DNA of 64,000 nt from Talpa occidentalis (GCF_014898055.3 NW_023601433.1:68741683-68805682); one strand, 5' to 3'; shown: positions 13,445-26,158, counted from the first letter of the stretch. Numbers and translations are program-made. Notes: a model not told the origin generated them from the sequence alone.

Positions 13445-14920
13445 TGAATAAATAGATAAGTGATTATGCTTTTAAGTTTTGTTTGGGGGAGAAGAGATTG
13501 GGAACTTTATTATCTTTCCAAGAATATGGCTAAGATTAGATGTATCTATCTTTACAACCCACGTGAGGGTTAGCATTATTAATTATATAAAGTGCTAGAT
13601 TTGGTGCTAGATTTCTATTGCCTGGGCTGCCAGAAGGAAAGTGTTTCTGAATTCTCTGGATAGGGCACTATGCTGGGGGCATGGCCATTATTCAATAAAT
13701 ATTCATCAATTAACACCCAAACCTTTTTGTTTTGTTTTAATCTCTTGGTTATCTTGTTGCTACCCAAATTTCCTGTTTTTCCAGCATATTCAATGACTAT
13801 GCAATTTTGGTTTAGAATCCTATTTTCCTAAAGTTCTGCCAGTTTTCTGACAGCACCAAAATATGCTGGACAGATGACTTTCCAGAATAGAATCATTAGG
13901 AATTCTTTACAGATGGAATATTAAGGAATCAGATTTGTCTCCCTTTCCCCCCACTCAGATCTCTTTGCTATATAACTTGTGAGGTCTTGCCTTCACTTAG
14001 ATGTAAAAGACAGAAAACAACAGCCATTTCCAACAACTCCCTGCTTCGAGTTTCCTAAAGTATCATTTCCTCCAGGAAGACTTCCAGATTGAAATATAGA
14101 GTGGACATTGATTCGCACAGTGAATATGCAGTCTTACATAGTCCACCACCCCCCAAAACTACAAGAAAAATAAAAAAGAAACTTCATGTATGCTAAATTT
14201 CGTCATCCTCACATTTCCATTTCCATTTGTTCCTCATTTGGTATGTCAGACCAAGACTGTCCTTTTGGTAGGGGAGATACCATGTTCTGTGGCCCCATAT
14301 ACGTGCAGACGTCTTCAACTAGCTACTTGGGACTATGAGCAAGGTGAAGCTATATAACATGGAAGATTGAAAAGGACTCTTGCTTCTATGTCTTGGAGGA
14401 GACTCGTGGAGAACAGACATGTAGAGACACTTGGAAGAGACACGGGTGAGAGATATATGGGGAAGTTGATAGACAACTATTAACTTGATTTGTATTTTTA
14501 TTTTGCTCCTCCTTTTATCTTAGAGTTGCCTGGTCCCTTTCTTGTATTTCTCTGAAAGAAGGTGCCTTAAACTTGTGCCAAGATTTCGGGCCTCAGCAGC
14601 CCCTCTTTGGGTCAAGCCTGTTTGGCTGGGCAGTTACCCATGAGCGGATGAATAATTTGGGGTATTTTTTAGGAAAGTTTTATTAGAAATAAACTTTTTT
14701 TCTCTCTATAACAATAATTACATTAAAGATCTATCATACTAAGAATCTTGCCACTGTGCACACAGATGGTTGGATCCTTTTATTTATTTTTTTAATTTTA
14801 TTTATTTTTTTTAATAATAAATTTTGGTTGGATCCTTTTAGAATGGACACTTTTACTGCCACATTCTAGTGTGTTATCACCCCCACCCCACCCAGTGCTC
14901 ACCCAAACTATTAAAAACAT
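13445..14920. other. Intergenic DNA with possible fossil LTR pieces
   Basis: No gene seen. The stretch 14270-14720, with 'gtctcgg'-like purine-rich text and a late 'agaaataaac', has the look of a decayed LTR, but I found no boundaries or duplication. An AT-rich simple patch lies at 14775-14825. Confidence 0.4.
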
Positions 14921-14925
14921 ATTCT

Positions 14926-15297
14926 TGTGGTGGTATCATTACTAAATTTAAAAAATAAGCCCCCATTCCCTGTCCAGTGAGCAAGTTTGGGAAGCTTGAA
15001 TGGATAAAGGGAGTGGATGGGACGGCCTTGGGAACTGAGCTAAGCTGGGGATCCACTAAGCTGATGATCCATTAAGCTGATCTGGATGGTCAATCAGGAC
15101 ACACCCAAGACTAGTCATCTTAACCAATCAATGATGCCTGCAGTATAGAGCCTCAGGACTCTGCCCACAGTCCATCTCTCTAGTCTTGCCTCTCTCTTAG
15201 CAGTGCATTTCAATAAATCACATTATCTGTTCTCCACTGTCTGATGAATTCTTTCATCTTACACCTTTGGCCTATACCCTGATTGTTCCCTGTAACA
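14926..15297 (+). mobile_element. Solo LTR, 372 bp, with 5-bp target duplication
   Basis: It starts TGTGGTGGTATC and ends CCCTGTAACA, with a CAATAAATCAC polyadenylation-type motif near 15210. The direct repeat ATTCT flanks it exactly (14921-14925 and 15298-15302). TG...CA ends plus a 5-bp duplication define an LTR insertion, probably ERVL/ERV3-type or ERV1-type. No internal region remains. Confidence 0.8.
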
Positions 15298-15299
15298 AT

Positions 15300-15785
15300 T
15301 CTTAATTTAGGACTTAAATTTTAAGTTTCCTCATCTCCCTTCAGGTTCCTATTATGCTAGCTCTGCTAGGTAGACAATGAGTACTCAGTAAATATTATTT
15401 GAGGGTTATCTTACTATTGTTTTCTACTTCAGAACAACTGTTACTGAAATGCTAACTGTAGAATTCGGTGTGACTTATAATTAAGGTGCTTAATACACAA
15501 CAACAGTCACCTCAAAAGTCAATGACGAAACCTAAGAAATTTCCATTGTGTAACTGGCCAGAGGGACTGAGCTCCCAATAGATAGTCACCGGGAGTTGAA
15601 AAGATGGTTAGACAGTTGTTTTACTTTCTCATGAGTCCATTTACCTAACATGGTTGAAGCAGCAAATAGCTGCTGATGGAATCCTGCTAATTATACCTCC
15701 CATGGCAAATTATAAGCCCTGGCTAGGGTCAAGAGACTGGGATCATAACTTCTGGCTTCTTTACAGTCTAAGAAATTTCAGGAAC
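15300..15785. other. Intergenic DNA, nothing recognised
   Basis: Unique-looking sequence with no gene-like frame and no repeat I can name. Confidence 0.4.
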
Positions 15786-15789
15786 TCCT

Positions 15790-15940
15790 TTTCCATTAAT
15801 TCACTCACACAATAACCATTAATTAGCTCCAACTATGTGCCAGGCACTGTGCTAAGGGATATAACTACAATAGCAAACAAGACCCCATTTGTGTAATTTA
15901 CATTCCAGTGGAAGGGTAGGGGAGACATATACCACGATCT
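15790..15940 (+). repeat. L2-type LINE 3' remnant
   Basis: It contains 'aactatgtgccaggcactgtgct', then 'agcaaacaagacccc' and 'acattccagtgg', the standard end of L2-type elements. Old and degraded. Confidence 0.7.
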
Positions 15941-16105
15941 TTTCTATCTCCAAAATAGCGGGATAGCTTCTGGGTTCAATTTGAATTCAGTCTGTTAATT
16001 TAGCATTTGAGCAGTCAGAAAAGAGCAAAAGTGGCCTGCTAACCTTAGTTAGCAAAGGGTCTAGTATATGAATATTCCAGCTCCCCTTTACAAAGAGCAT
16101 ACTAC

Positions 16106-16870
16106 GGGCATACCTGATATTGTCTGTTTGGCTCTAGACCACTGCATAGGGGTATAAAATATGCCACTGCCAAGACGATCTTTGACACAAGATATACTTC
16201 AAAGAGGACCTCAAAAGGTTGGGTGGAAGGTGCCTGGGGTTTTGTTTTCCTGTAAGAGAAATTTACAGGTGTAAAGGAAAAATTTCCTTTTGTAAGAGTT
16301 TCTTCTTCACCTTACCAGAAGAAGGCAAAACCCAAATCTGCACAAAAGACAAAGGCTTGTTGCCTCTCTCCCTTCCATGTCTTAGCTGAAGTTATGTAAG
16401 GGGATGATTTATAGTATTTTGAGTTACTAAGTTTTACTGGGTTTATCCCATGCATACAGGGGATATTCAAGTTACTATAAAACTTTATTTTTTCTCTTCT
16501 CACTCTGATGCTTATTTGCCAGCCTAGAAGACTCTAGAGGGGCAAGATGAAATTTTTCTTCTGCCCCCAACAACTACAATAAAGCAAATATCACAAAACA
16601 GTCACAAGAATATTTTGCTTTCCTAGTGCGCACAAAAGTTATGTCTACCCTAGCCAGGGCTTTTAATACATTACAGTCTGTTGAGTACAGTAGTCTAAAT
16701 AAAATTTAAAAATACTGTACTGGTACAAAAAATGTCAACCATTTGGCTCTTGGGAAAATGGCATCTGTAAGACTTGCTGGGTTGCCACAAACCTTCAATT
16801 TGTACAAGGTGCTGTTATTTAAGTGCAATCACACCAATCACAATAAAATTAAGGTATGCCTCTTCTAGTT
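16106..16870 (-). mobile_element. Tigger-type (Tc1/mariner) DNA transposon remnant, interrupted
   Basis: The left end GGCATACCTGATATTG followed by 'ggctctagaccactgca' and the right end 'caataaaattaaggtatgcc' are the terminal inverted repeats of a Tigger-family element. Internal text 'gttgccacaaaccttcaattt' (about 16781) and 'cacaaaagttatgtctac' (about 16630) is also Tigger. No transposase frame survives, so this is an internally deleted copy. About 420 bp of a different repeat splits it near 16147-16565. Confidence 0.75.
16147..16565 (+). mobile_element. Fossil LTR-like repeat inserted in the Tigger element
   Basis: It interrupts Tigger text that otherwise continues from 'gaccactgca' to 'ataaagcaaatatcac'. 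It contains ACTGGGTTTATCCCATGCAT and 'cttatttgccagcctagaag'. The reverse complement of 45860-46335 has equivalent phrases in the same order, so both are copies of one family. It contains an 18-bp palindrome, AAAGGAAAAATTTCCTTT, at 16277-16294. Family name unknown. Confidence 0.55.
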
Positions 16871-17399
16871 TTCAACATCCCAACATGCCTTGGAACGCAT
16901 GAGAAATCTCTCTTTGCCCCTGACCTATGCTTAGCAGTCTTATTTTCAAAAGGCCCCAGGAGGTATGGCATGTGGCATTACATAAGCTGATTGAAAAGCT
17001 TTTCAGTCAAGTCATGTGCTTGCTAGTCCACCTGGGTTAAGGGTGCAGAAAAGTCGGTTTCGGTTTAAGAGGGCAGTAAAGCCCCGGGGTGGGCCGGAGG
17101 CCTCACGCCCCATAACGGTTTAATCCTAAGAGGCGAATCAATAAGACAGGGCGGTGACGAAGCCGGCATGAACAGCGGTCAATGGCCACACAGAGGCCAT
17201 GTAGGCTTCCAGGCAGCGTTCAACCTTCCTTACCGAGCACTCTTCCCAAACGCCCGCCTCCACAGCCTTCTACCTCGCGCCCAGGAGCGCGCCCCCGGCC
17301 ACACCCCGCCGCCGCCGCGCAGAGGCAGCCCCCGCCCAAACGCGGGACGGACGTAGGCGGAGCGACCCGGAAACCCTCTGTTGTCGCAGGCCACCGAGT

Positions 17400-17983
17400 C
17401 TCCGCGCCTCGCGCTCCGCCCCGCCCACACGCCGGCAGCCACGCCCATGACGTCCGCCGAACGGGGCGGGGCGCCAACCCGGGGCGGGGCGAATCGGCGC
17501 GGCTGAATGGGGCGCCGCGACGAGCGCACATTCCAGCGGGCCCACGTGACGCGGCCGCGCGGCCTGAGGTAAACAACCGCGGCCCCGCCCCCAGCCGCGG
17601 CGCGCGCCCTGCACTGCTCTCCGCCGGCGGGACGCGCTCCAGCGGGGCGGGCGGCTTCCTCCGTGAGTCCCCAGCGGCCGCCGCGGGCCGGAGCAGCGGC
17701 AGCGGGCTCGGCGCCCCGGGCTTGCGGGCCGAGCGCGCCGGCGGGGTTCGCGCGCGCGCCCCCTCCCCGCCCCCACCGCGCGCTGTGGCGCAGCAGGAAT
17801 TTGGCGGGGGCCGGGGCGCTATTCGCGGCGCCTGACGCGCGGGCGGCCCGCGGCCCTGCGCTCATTTCTATTCTCGGGGCTCTGGGTCACCGCGCTCGGC
17901 CGGAGCCCTCCCCCGGGCCCGGAGGGTGTGTCCCCGCGCCGGAGCTCGCCGCGCCTATAAGGGGCCGAGCGGCGGGCAGGGAC
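17400..17983 (+). promoter_or_regulatory. OTUD1 core promoter / 5' UTR region
   Basis: Visible sites are a CCGCCCCGCCC stretch at 17416-17426, a CRE-like TGACGT at 17448, two GGGGCGGGGC Sp/KLF boxes 18 bp apart (17463 and 17481), an E-box CACGTG followed by ACG at 17543, a forkhead-like GTAAACA at 17569, an E2F-like TTTGGCGGG at 17800, and a TATAA at 17956. The transcription start cannot be fixed from sequence alone. The GC boxes suggest dispersed initiation somewhere in 17450-17950. Binding-site calls are motif matches only. Confidence 0.6.
17956..17960 (+). promoter_or_regulatory. TATA-like element just upstream of the OTUD1 ATG
   Basis: TATAA within GCGCCTATAAGGGG starts only 28 bp before the start codon at 17984. 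If it acted as a classical TATA box, transcripts would begin at about the ATG itself, so it is either incidental or drives a shorter mRNA. See findings. Confidence 0.35.
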
Positions 17984-19423
17984 ATGCAGCTCTACAGCAG
18001 CGTCTGCACCCACTACCCAGCCGGGGCACCGGGTCCCACGGCCGCGGCCCCCGCCCCGCCCGCCGCCGCCGCCGCCAACGCCGCCGCCGGCCCCTTCAAG
18101 GTCTCCCTGCAGCCGCCCGCCCCCGCCGGCGGCGCGCCGGAGCCCGAGACCGGTGAGTGCCAGCCGAGCGCGGCCGCCGAGCCCCGGGAAGCCGCCGCCC
18201 CCGCCAAGATGCCCGCCTTCTCCTGCTACGAGATGGTGTCCGGGGCCGCCGCCCCCACCGCGGCCGCCGCCGCCGCCGGCCCGCCCGGAGGCGCCTGCAA
18301 GCCGCCGCTGCCGCCGCACTACACGTCCACGGCGCAGATCACCGTGCGCGCCCTGGGCGCCGACCGCCTCCTGCTGCACGGCCCCGAGCCGGGCCCCGCG
18401 CCGCCCGCCGCCCCGCGCGGCCGCTGCCTCCTGCTCGCCCCGGCGCCCGGCGCCCCCGTGCCGCCGCGGCGGGGCTCCTCGGCCTGGCTCCTGGAGGAGC
18501 TGCTGCGGCCCGACTGCGCCGAGCCCGCCGGCCTGGACGCGGCCCGCGAGGGGCCGGACAGAAACTTCCGACTGAGCGAGCACCGCCAGGCCCTGGCGGC
18601 CGCCAAGCACCGGGGCCCCGCGCCGCCGCCGCCCGGGAGCCCGGAGCCCGGCCCCTGGGGCGAGGAGCACCCCGCGGAGAGGAGCCTCCGCGGCTGGGAG
18701 CGGGCCGGCGACCCTCCCGGCGCGGACGAGGCGCGGCGCCCCGACCCCGAGGCCGAGGCGCCCCCGCCCCCCAGCGGAGAAGTGGCCCAGAGCGGCGCGG
18801 CCGAGGCGGGGGTCGTCTCCAGGGCGGATCCCCGGGATGAGAAACTGGCTCTGTACCTGGCGGAGGTGGAGAGGCAGGACAAGTACCTGCGGCAGAGGAA
18901 TAAGTACCGATTTCACATAATTCCCGACGGCAACTGTCTGTACCGCGCCGTCAGCAAGACCGTGTATGGGGACCAGAGCCTGCACCGCGAGCTGAGGGAG
19001 CAGACGGTGCACTACATCGCCGACCACCTCGACCACTTCGGGCCCTTGATCGAGGGCGACGTGGGGGAGTTTATCATTGCTGCTGCTCAGGACGGAGCCT
19101 GGGCCGGGTATCCCGAGTTGCTGGCCATGGGGCAGATGCTGAATGTGAATATACATTTAACGACTGGAGGGAGGCTGGAGAGCCCCACCGTGTCTACCAT
19201 GATTCACTATTTGGGCCCAGAAGATTCCCTAAGGCCTAGTATTTGGCTCAGTTGGCTCAGCAATGGACATTATGATGCGGTGTTTGATCACTCCTATCCT
19301 AATCCAGAGTATGACAATTGGTGCAAACAAACGCAAGTACAAAGAAAACGCGATGAAGAACTTGCCAAATCCATGGCCATATCCCTGTCCAAAATGTATA
19401 TTGAACAAAATGCATGCTCTTGA
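17984..19423 (+). CDS. OTUD1: OTU domain-containing deubiquitinase 1, complete single-exon gene
   Basis: This encodes a 479-residue cysteine protease that removes ubiquitin, preferentially K63-linked chains. The family is linked to innate immune, p53, TGF-beta and oxidative-stress signalling. Residues 1-280 are Ala/Pro/Gly-rich and probably disordered, with an ETGE motif at 55-58 of the kind that binds KEAP1. The OTU domain spans about 307-436: IIPDGNCLYRAV holds Asp315 and the nucleophile Cys318, and SNGHYD holds His429 and Asp431. A C-terminal ubiquitin-interacting motif (about 457-470, DEELAKSMAISLSK) has Ser at the usual Ala position and keeps the core Ser467. Length is close to the human protein (about 481). 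I chose the ATG at 17984 because it is the first in-frame ATG and gives the conserved MQLYSSVCTHYPAG start. No intron interrupts the frame. GC content drops sharply in the last third. Identification is by recognised family sequence. Confidence 0.97.
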   Translation: MQLYSSVCTHYPAGAPGPTAAAPAPPAAAAANAAAGPFKVSLQPPAPAGGAPEPETGECQPSAAAEPREAAAPAKMPAFSCYEMVSGAAAPTAAAAAAGPPGGACKPPLPPHYTSTAQITVRALGADRLLLHGPEPGPAPPAAPRGRCLLLAPAPGAPVPPRRGSSAWLLEELLRPDCAEPAGLDAAREGPDRNFRLSEHRQALAAAKHRGPAPPPPGSPEPGPWGEEHPAERSLRGWERAGDPPGADEARRPDPEAEAPPPPSGEVAQSGAAEAGVVSRADPRDEKLALYLAEVERQDKYLRQRNKYRFHIIPDGNCLYRAVSKTVYGDQSLHRELREQTVHYIADHLDHFGPLIEGDVGEFIIAAAQDGAWAGYPELLAMGQMLNVNIHLTTGGRLESPTVSTMIHYLGPEDSLRPSIWLSWLSNGHYDAVFDHSYPNPEYDNWCKQTQVQRKRDEELAKSMAISLSKMYIEQNACS

Positions 19424-20419
19424 AATCTCTGAAAGCCTACACCCTGGGAAAATGGCATACAGAGTGTTTGGAGAATTATATGAACTCTAATCAGGGTAAT
19501 AGCACTTTTCAACTTCCTAGTAGATTTACTGTAGGTGTAATGCCTTAATCATTTGTTTTTGAATGTTTTTTTCCTCAGAGCTGAAGGTTGCTGGGCACCT
19601 AAATGATGTTTCATGATGGCTTTGGGTGGTCCTACTGCTATTTATAATTTGCTGTATAAAGTTAGCACTACTTAATTTGCAAGCTAATTTCTCACAGTGT
19701 AAATTTGTTCATTCCTGGTAATCTATTTTCTATAAAATTGTATTTTTGCACAACATTTTTAAAAATTGATGTACCCTCATCTATGACGTGTTCCATTTTG
19801 AGAAACAGCTTTCCAGCATAAATCCAGAGAAGTGCTTTATGAAGTTTGTTATTTTGAGCAGTTTGTGATTTAGCATTTATCTTATGTTGTTGAATTTGAA
19901 TTTTTAGACGATTATTTCAAGTGGATATTGATGCATCTGTTACCAGTTGATTGACCCATTCCATTTTGATGAAGCAGAATTGTTTTGAAATGTCAATTTT
20001 TTTAGAAGTGGTCACTCCTTTAAAAAGAAATACTTAGGGGAAAGTGATGGGAAGAATTTTTTTTTTTTCCTTTAATAAGGGATAGTACCAGCTCTTGAAT
20101 GAAAGTCTGATATTTGCTGATGGCAGAGCGATTATTCTGTTCTCCAGTTCATGTTTAGGGTATATGGTCCGGTGCTCTCAATTGGTTTTTATTTAAATTT
20201 GTCATTTCGTTGTAAAAGAATTTTAATGTGATATAAAACTTCGTGATAAGCCTCCTGCTTTATATAGCTTCTTGGTTTCCATTGAGACATTTAAAAAATA
20301 ATAGCGCAAATGCTTTGAACCAACCTTGGCAATTACAGCAGGAAAATACTGTCTTCATATTCTATTCCTTTTCAATTCTTCCAAAAGGCAAGAAATAGGA
20401 TTGCCCTGTATTATGTAAA

Positions 20420-20425
20420 AATAAA
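20420..20425 (+). terminator. Possible proximal polyadenylation signal
   Basis: AATAAA within 'gtaaaaataaaaatgtc'. Downstream sequence includes 'gtttgtatggtttgctgg', which is GU-rich and so compatible with use as an alternative site. Confidence 0.4.
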
Positions 20426-20630
20426 AATGTCTATGAACAAGAGTTTGTATGGTTTGCTGGGTCAAACAATGTTGCCACCTAAAATTTATCTCATTTCCGC
20501 TTTAACTACTTTTAGTCATATTTATTAAGTAATGCAGTTTGTACTTTTTTATTTTGTAACATTTTGTGATTTTTTTTTGTACAATACTGTATTTGTATTA
20601 TAGAGCAATTCTCAGCTGATGGGATGAATG

Positions 20631-20636
20631 AATAAA
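20631..20636 (+). terminator. OTUD1 main polyadenylation signal
   Basis: AATAAA follows 'gggatgaatg', and a GT-rich stretch ('gtcgtttgtaaattgtaaagtgatgt') begins about 40 bp downstream. Cleavage is expected at about 20650. This gives a 3' UTR of about 1.2 kb. Confidence 0.7.
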
Positions 20637-20655
20637 ATGCATAATTTTACTTTTA

Positions 20656-23600
20656 CAACGTCTTCTTGGCTTAAGTCGTTTGTAAATTGTAAAGTGATGT
20701 CTATAAGGATCTCACGTCTTATTTTGAACAGTTTTTTTTAATGTGTAAAGATGTCACAGAATTATGAGATTTCTTAAGTTCTCCCATGAATAGCATAGGA
20801 TAATCATTAGTAATTTTAAAGGCTGTCTCAATGAAATATAATTTAAAGTTGGGATAACTCAAGAAATTGCTCTCATTATTTCTAATTATAATTCCTTTCT
20901 AAAACTCTAGACAAACCCATTGGCTAATAAATAGGGAGGTGCAAATATTGTTTTAACTAACACAGTCTCTGATTAAATATTGCCTTCTGCTCTTATCAGC
21001 ATAGATGTTATTATTTTAAACAGTAACCAAAGCAGTGTCTTAATTTTTATTTAGTCTGCCCTCTTCAGACTATGGGAATCTTAATTTTAAGGAGTGTTAT
21101 CAGATTTAATTTAATTGCTGTACATAGTGCTGGGGATTACGTAGTTGTTGCAGACGGAATACAGATTGGGTTTTTTACTTTTCGATTGATTAGATGTTAC
21201 GGTTATAGACACAAATTTGACTTTATTGCTTAACTTTTTTTTTTAAGGCCATTGGTTATCAAAGAAAGACATTTTGTTAAAGTTTAAATGGTAACTAATG
21301 CTTCTGGTTTTTTAGGTAAAGATAAGGTTTCCTTCATGACTTCACTGTTACATAACTTGGGAAGAAAAATTCTTTAGTTTGAATTAATGTGGCAAAAAGT
21401 GGTTCTTCCACTTTTCTACAGGTTATTTGGAGCTATAGAACATTTGGGGATGCTTAAAATTTACACAAGACATGAATAGACTAATTAGGTGTGGTTCCTA
21501 AAAAGCATTCTGTAAGCCCATCACTGTTTTAAATAGATTTCTTTGTGCTGTACTTTTTAATATCTAATTAGGATTCCAAGTCCTTGATTAAGGTTTTCAA
21601 GGGTGATGTTTCTGAATAAAATTAAATGGATTCCAAGATTGTTCTGCATGGCAGCATGTTTTTTAGTTGTTTTACCTAAACGGTTTATGTCTTTCCCTAT
21701 CCTTTTCCTATGGATTAGTTTTTTGAAGAAGAAATGTATTTGTCACTCTCCTATACTCAACATTCTCTCCTGCCATGCCAGTTTTATATGTCATTAGCAG
21801 TAGCAGTCCTTGAGATTTGAGCAGTTGAAGAGGTGGAAATGTAGTTAACTCTTTAACTTTTAGTATATAGGTTTATTAAACATCATTCCTTCAATTACTC
21901 TTAATAGCTAAGGGGCTCAAAACTGAAGAAAACTGTTAATGTTGTATGCTAAAACTTCTTTAGAATATACTCCTTTCCCTATAAAATATGATGAGGGAGG
22001 TAAAATCTTCAAGTAAACCCAATTGGTGTTCTCAGGTAAATCAGTGTGAAAATCATTCTATTAACTTGAAAATGAAAGTAGCACATAGATGAAAACCATA
22101 ATAGGAATAAATACTAACTTTTTTATTAATTGCATGTAAAAACTAAAATGGCATCGTATTTCAACATTCTGGCAAAAATCTAATTCCTTGAGCCTTTTCA
22201 TTTTATACTCAGATTTTCCTTTGATAAAATGCACTCATTTTAATATATTTAATTGGGATTGAGTAAATCACTATTGCTAAGTGGCACAAAGACACATATG
22301 TGTGATACTTTAATAACGTTTTTCTGAATTTTTATTCTATATGCTTGATACGGTGATTTTAAATTAGGTAGAAACTTCTCTGAAATCATTTTGTATAGGA
22401 GAGGAAATGCCTTAGGATCCCTCAATCGTCAGAATTGGTTAGCCTCAGTTTCGGGAAATATTCCTAATTTGAAATGTTTTCCTAATATTTATTGGAAAAA
22501 GGCTTTTAGATAATCTCAAGATTTATTAAATGTTATGTGTTTACCTCTTCCTCAAAGATAAGAAAGTTAAACTGTAGAATTTTACCATGGTATTCATTGT
22601 GCTTATTTCCCTCACAGAGAAGAAAAGTAGATTTTAAACCTTTGAACATCTAATATATAGGTAAATGTATACATTCAAGAATGTGTATTTGAAATGTGTA
22701 ACATGTTCACATTTAATAGTTATTTGTCACATGGAATCATAAGTCCAGACCTTTAGTAGAGTGTTTATAACTGTCTCAAGAGGCACTGAGAAGCTCAATG
22801 TCATTCAATCATTTTAATCACAAAGGTACTAAGCTCTATAGGCCTGGCCTATGCTATGTTTCCTATTGAATTGCTTGGAATTCAACTAAGTACCTGGCAG
22901 TAAATGCTCAGTAAATATTTATTAAAAGAAGGAATGGGTTGAAGAGACACGTGAGCTTTGAAAGTATTTAGTTGATAAGTGTGAAATTAAATAAAAATGA
23001 TTTAACTAAAGTTACTAGGATTATCACTGACTAGTTCTGAGCAATTTAAACTGAAAGTATTGTAAAAAAGACATTAAAATATTGAATTCTATAGTAGAAA
23101 AAACAGGCTTTGAAAGCAAAATTAGCATTTTTGATTTTTGTCATATTCCAAATATCTTCAGAAGTGAACCAAGAAAAAGTACTTTTTAAGAGAACTATTC
23201 ATCTGCAGTGATTTTGGAAGGTGCTGCCTTGTCTGGAAGGACTTGCTCTTATTTGCTTTAGGAGTTACACCTATCCCATGTCCAATATATAGCAATTCCT
23301 AGTTTGATATTTTCTTTATTCTGGTTGGGAAGGAAATACCACATTTCAAGCAGTTGTTAGTGCTCAATAGTACTGACTGCATACTTAAAACCATCCATCA
23401 GCGGGCCTGGGCAAGTTGCAGGAATCATCAAAACATATCTATTGGAAAAACTGGGGTATTTCCTACCACGGTAAATTGGGTCAATGACAATTATTCTCTG
23501 GATAAAGATCGGAGAGATGGTTCATAGTAATGAGATTATTTGCAGTAAAGCCTTAGCCTGTTTCTACAAGCGAATTTTTTAAAACAATTGAACATTCCAT

Positions 23601-26145
23601 TTATGCATAAAATAGAAAACAGATAATTGCTTTCAATAAAATTCTTAAGTATCTATGGTACACTTACTTGCCTTTTGAAGTAACTGAATATAGTTTAATC
23701 TTCCATAGTGACTTAGGGCTGTCATGATGGCCTGGGTATATGGCCCTGAAGCCTTGGCAGTTTGCTGAGGAGTGACAGTCCCTTTGTACTTTAAAAGATC
23801 TCAGGGTGCTAGACCTTTTATCTTTGTGTTTTATACTTTCCTGTCTCCTCCCTAGCATTCTCATAGTTCCTCTCACTTTCCACTCCCAATTCCACGTTAT
23901 GATTTCCTATATTAAATTTGAGACACCAACAAACATGCTTGTTAGAATTGACTCAATAGGAAATGGGATTCTAATTCAGGAGTAGGATGCTCTGCTAAGA
24001 ATAATGTGCTTAAACTTTAGTTTTTGGTCAACCACAGTGCTTTTTCCCTTAACTTTCTGTTGTTTGCATCCTTTGATGGTATCCTGGAAAAGCTGAATAC
24101 ATCTTATTAAGAGACCTCTGAATGTGTGTGGTGGCACATTAACAAACTAAAATACCTTGAGGTTAGCTATCTTAATCCCCCAAATTTGAGCTATTTGTCA
24201 CTGCATAATATTTGTCATTGATTAATATTTTGCTTTGTCTCTGCCATGTGTAATCCTATGTAGCGTTTCCCTGCCATTGTTTTCCTTATGCATTTTTGTA
24301 TCTAGTTATCTGGACTTCCAAGATGTGCTAATTATGATGTAATTCAAATATCAGGTGTACATTGAAGATTCCAAATCATAACACAGAGATAGTCCAGTGC
24401 AAGTATAACAGCTGTCTTTTGAATATTCATCTCCCCAATACTTTAATGTATGCACATTTTGTCTATTGGGATAAATAAGTTAGTTTTCCTCATCCTGACT
24501 TCTCTTTCATGAGGGTAAGATACTTTACCCTTATGTTGATATTAGAATGGATAGACTGATTATGTACCCTGAATTAATATGCTGAGAAATAAGAACATAG
24601 AAAATGAAAATCTGAAAAAATGTCAGTGGGATATGTGCATTTTATATTTTAAAGCACACAGCATTTTATACGTTGAACTGGAATGATTTTGGCAAGTGTT
24701 GATGCCAAGTAGGTTGACATTGTGTAACAAGTAGCCCTAATGATGTATGCTTGAAGTAATGAGTGAGTCTAAACAAATGTTTCGCTTAGAAGTTCTCTAA
24801 ATAATTTTAGGAATGGACAATATGGTTGTATCTCTTAGTTTTTAAAGGTGCATAAAAGGTAATTGTGAAGGGAATTTATCCCAATGTGTCATGTAACACC
24901 TGTGCAGCCAATTTGTAAAATAAACTCAAGTAAGGCTTTCACTTCTAGTGACAAACAGGAAACATTCACACTTTGTGTTTCTTCCAGTGAAATATGAGCT
25001 GGACTGGTGATGTAATAGGAATGAAAGAAGTGGAAGAATACAGTCAGGGAATTCTTAGCTTAGTCTGTTTCTTCACTGCCTTTGGCATCTCGGTGAAACG
25101 TGCCAGATTTAGGGGGAGTAAACAATTATGTTTTTTTATTTTAAATCTAAACAGTGTTCATGTCAGTAAGCAGTAGATATCTGAAACAGAAATCTCAACA
25201 ACTAGTTATATAGAATTCTAGGCCAAAGAAGAGAATGATTTAAGATGTATATTGAACTTTTCACTACAAAGTAATTCACAAATTTTCATCACCTTTTCAA
25301 TGTATTAATAGTGGCAGAAGGTACTATTCTTCTACTCAGAATAATAACTATTTACGAAGAGAGGACTATACTAAATAAGGTGGCAACTTGACCCTACAAG
25401 AATAGACTGTACTTTTAATAGTTAAACTAAGCTGCTTTAACAAAAAGAAATTTCTTTCTCTCCCACTTAACTGTTCCCATGTTCCCAAGGGAGCAGTCCA
25501 GGTTGGCAGGACAACTCTGCTCTACAGAGTCATTCCCCAGGACATTGTCACTGTGTGCATGATCCCGTCTGAATCACCATTTCTGGATTAGGCTGACGGG
25601 AAAGGAAGAGTGAACACCTGAAGAGGTGCATTCACTTCTGCTCTTGTCTGTTGGCCAGGACTTCGTCTCACTGCCGAATTGAGCTGCATAGTGCTATCAG
25701 GCTGCTCCCCAGAAGAGCAGATGGCTTTTAGCAGAAAAATAGTAACTTTTTTCAAGTCTTTATCAGAATTGGTTTAGGGTTAAAATGAAAATTATAATAT
25801 TACTAGAAGTATCCAGGAATAAAGAGAATAAAATATGCATTAACTTGTTTCATATTATAAAGCTATAAGATAAAATTAATAGTTGTCCTGATTTAGGGTT
25901 CCTTATCAATATAGTTATCACAGGTTAAATACATTTGTAAAGATGTCCATATTTTGAGAAAGTTACTATTTCTCTATTTCCTTTCTAGTAATTGTTCTTT
26001 AGTATATCAGAAATATATGATAATCTGGCCTTTAACACAAGCCCTTGGGGTTTTTTTTTGAAAGATCAATATACAAATATTTTAGGTTTTTCCAGTTCTT
26101 GCTTCTTTATAATATTGCTGGTTTTACTTCTTTCTTTCTCTGCTT
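20656..26145. other. Repeat-poor, AT-rich downstream flank
   Basis: About 5.5 kb without any young SINE, LTR or clear L1. The only repeat-like hint is an L2/MIR-like end near 22885-22925 ('agtaaatgctcagtaaatatttatt'). No coding frame over about 70 codons and nothing gene-like. The absence of repeats next to the gene may reflect conserved non-coding sequence. Confidence 0.5.
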
Positions 26146-26158
26146 TCTAGTTTATATA

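Larger units (their letters stand above)
17040..19135. promoter_or_regulatory. CpG island spanning OTUD1 promoter and most of its coding region
   Basis: GC and CpG content rise sharply at about 17040. They stay very high through the promoter, the poly-Ala/Pro N-terminal coding region and most of the OTU domain, then fall abruptly near 19135 inside the coding region. The rest of the window is AT-rich, so the island is unmistakable. Islands of this kind usually mark an unmethylated, broadly active promoter. Many overlapping open frames on both strands here are by-products of high GC. Confidence 0.9.
19424..20655 (+). other. OTUD1 3' UTR
   Basis: AT-rich sequence runs from the TGA stop to the main polyadenylation signal. 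It has several ATTTA-type and U-rich stretches (for example near 20510-20580) that could affect mRNA stability. Inferred end about 20650. No repeat insertion is visible. Confidence 0.7.
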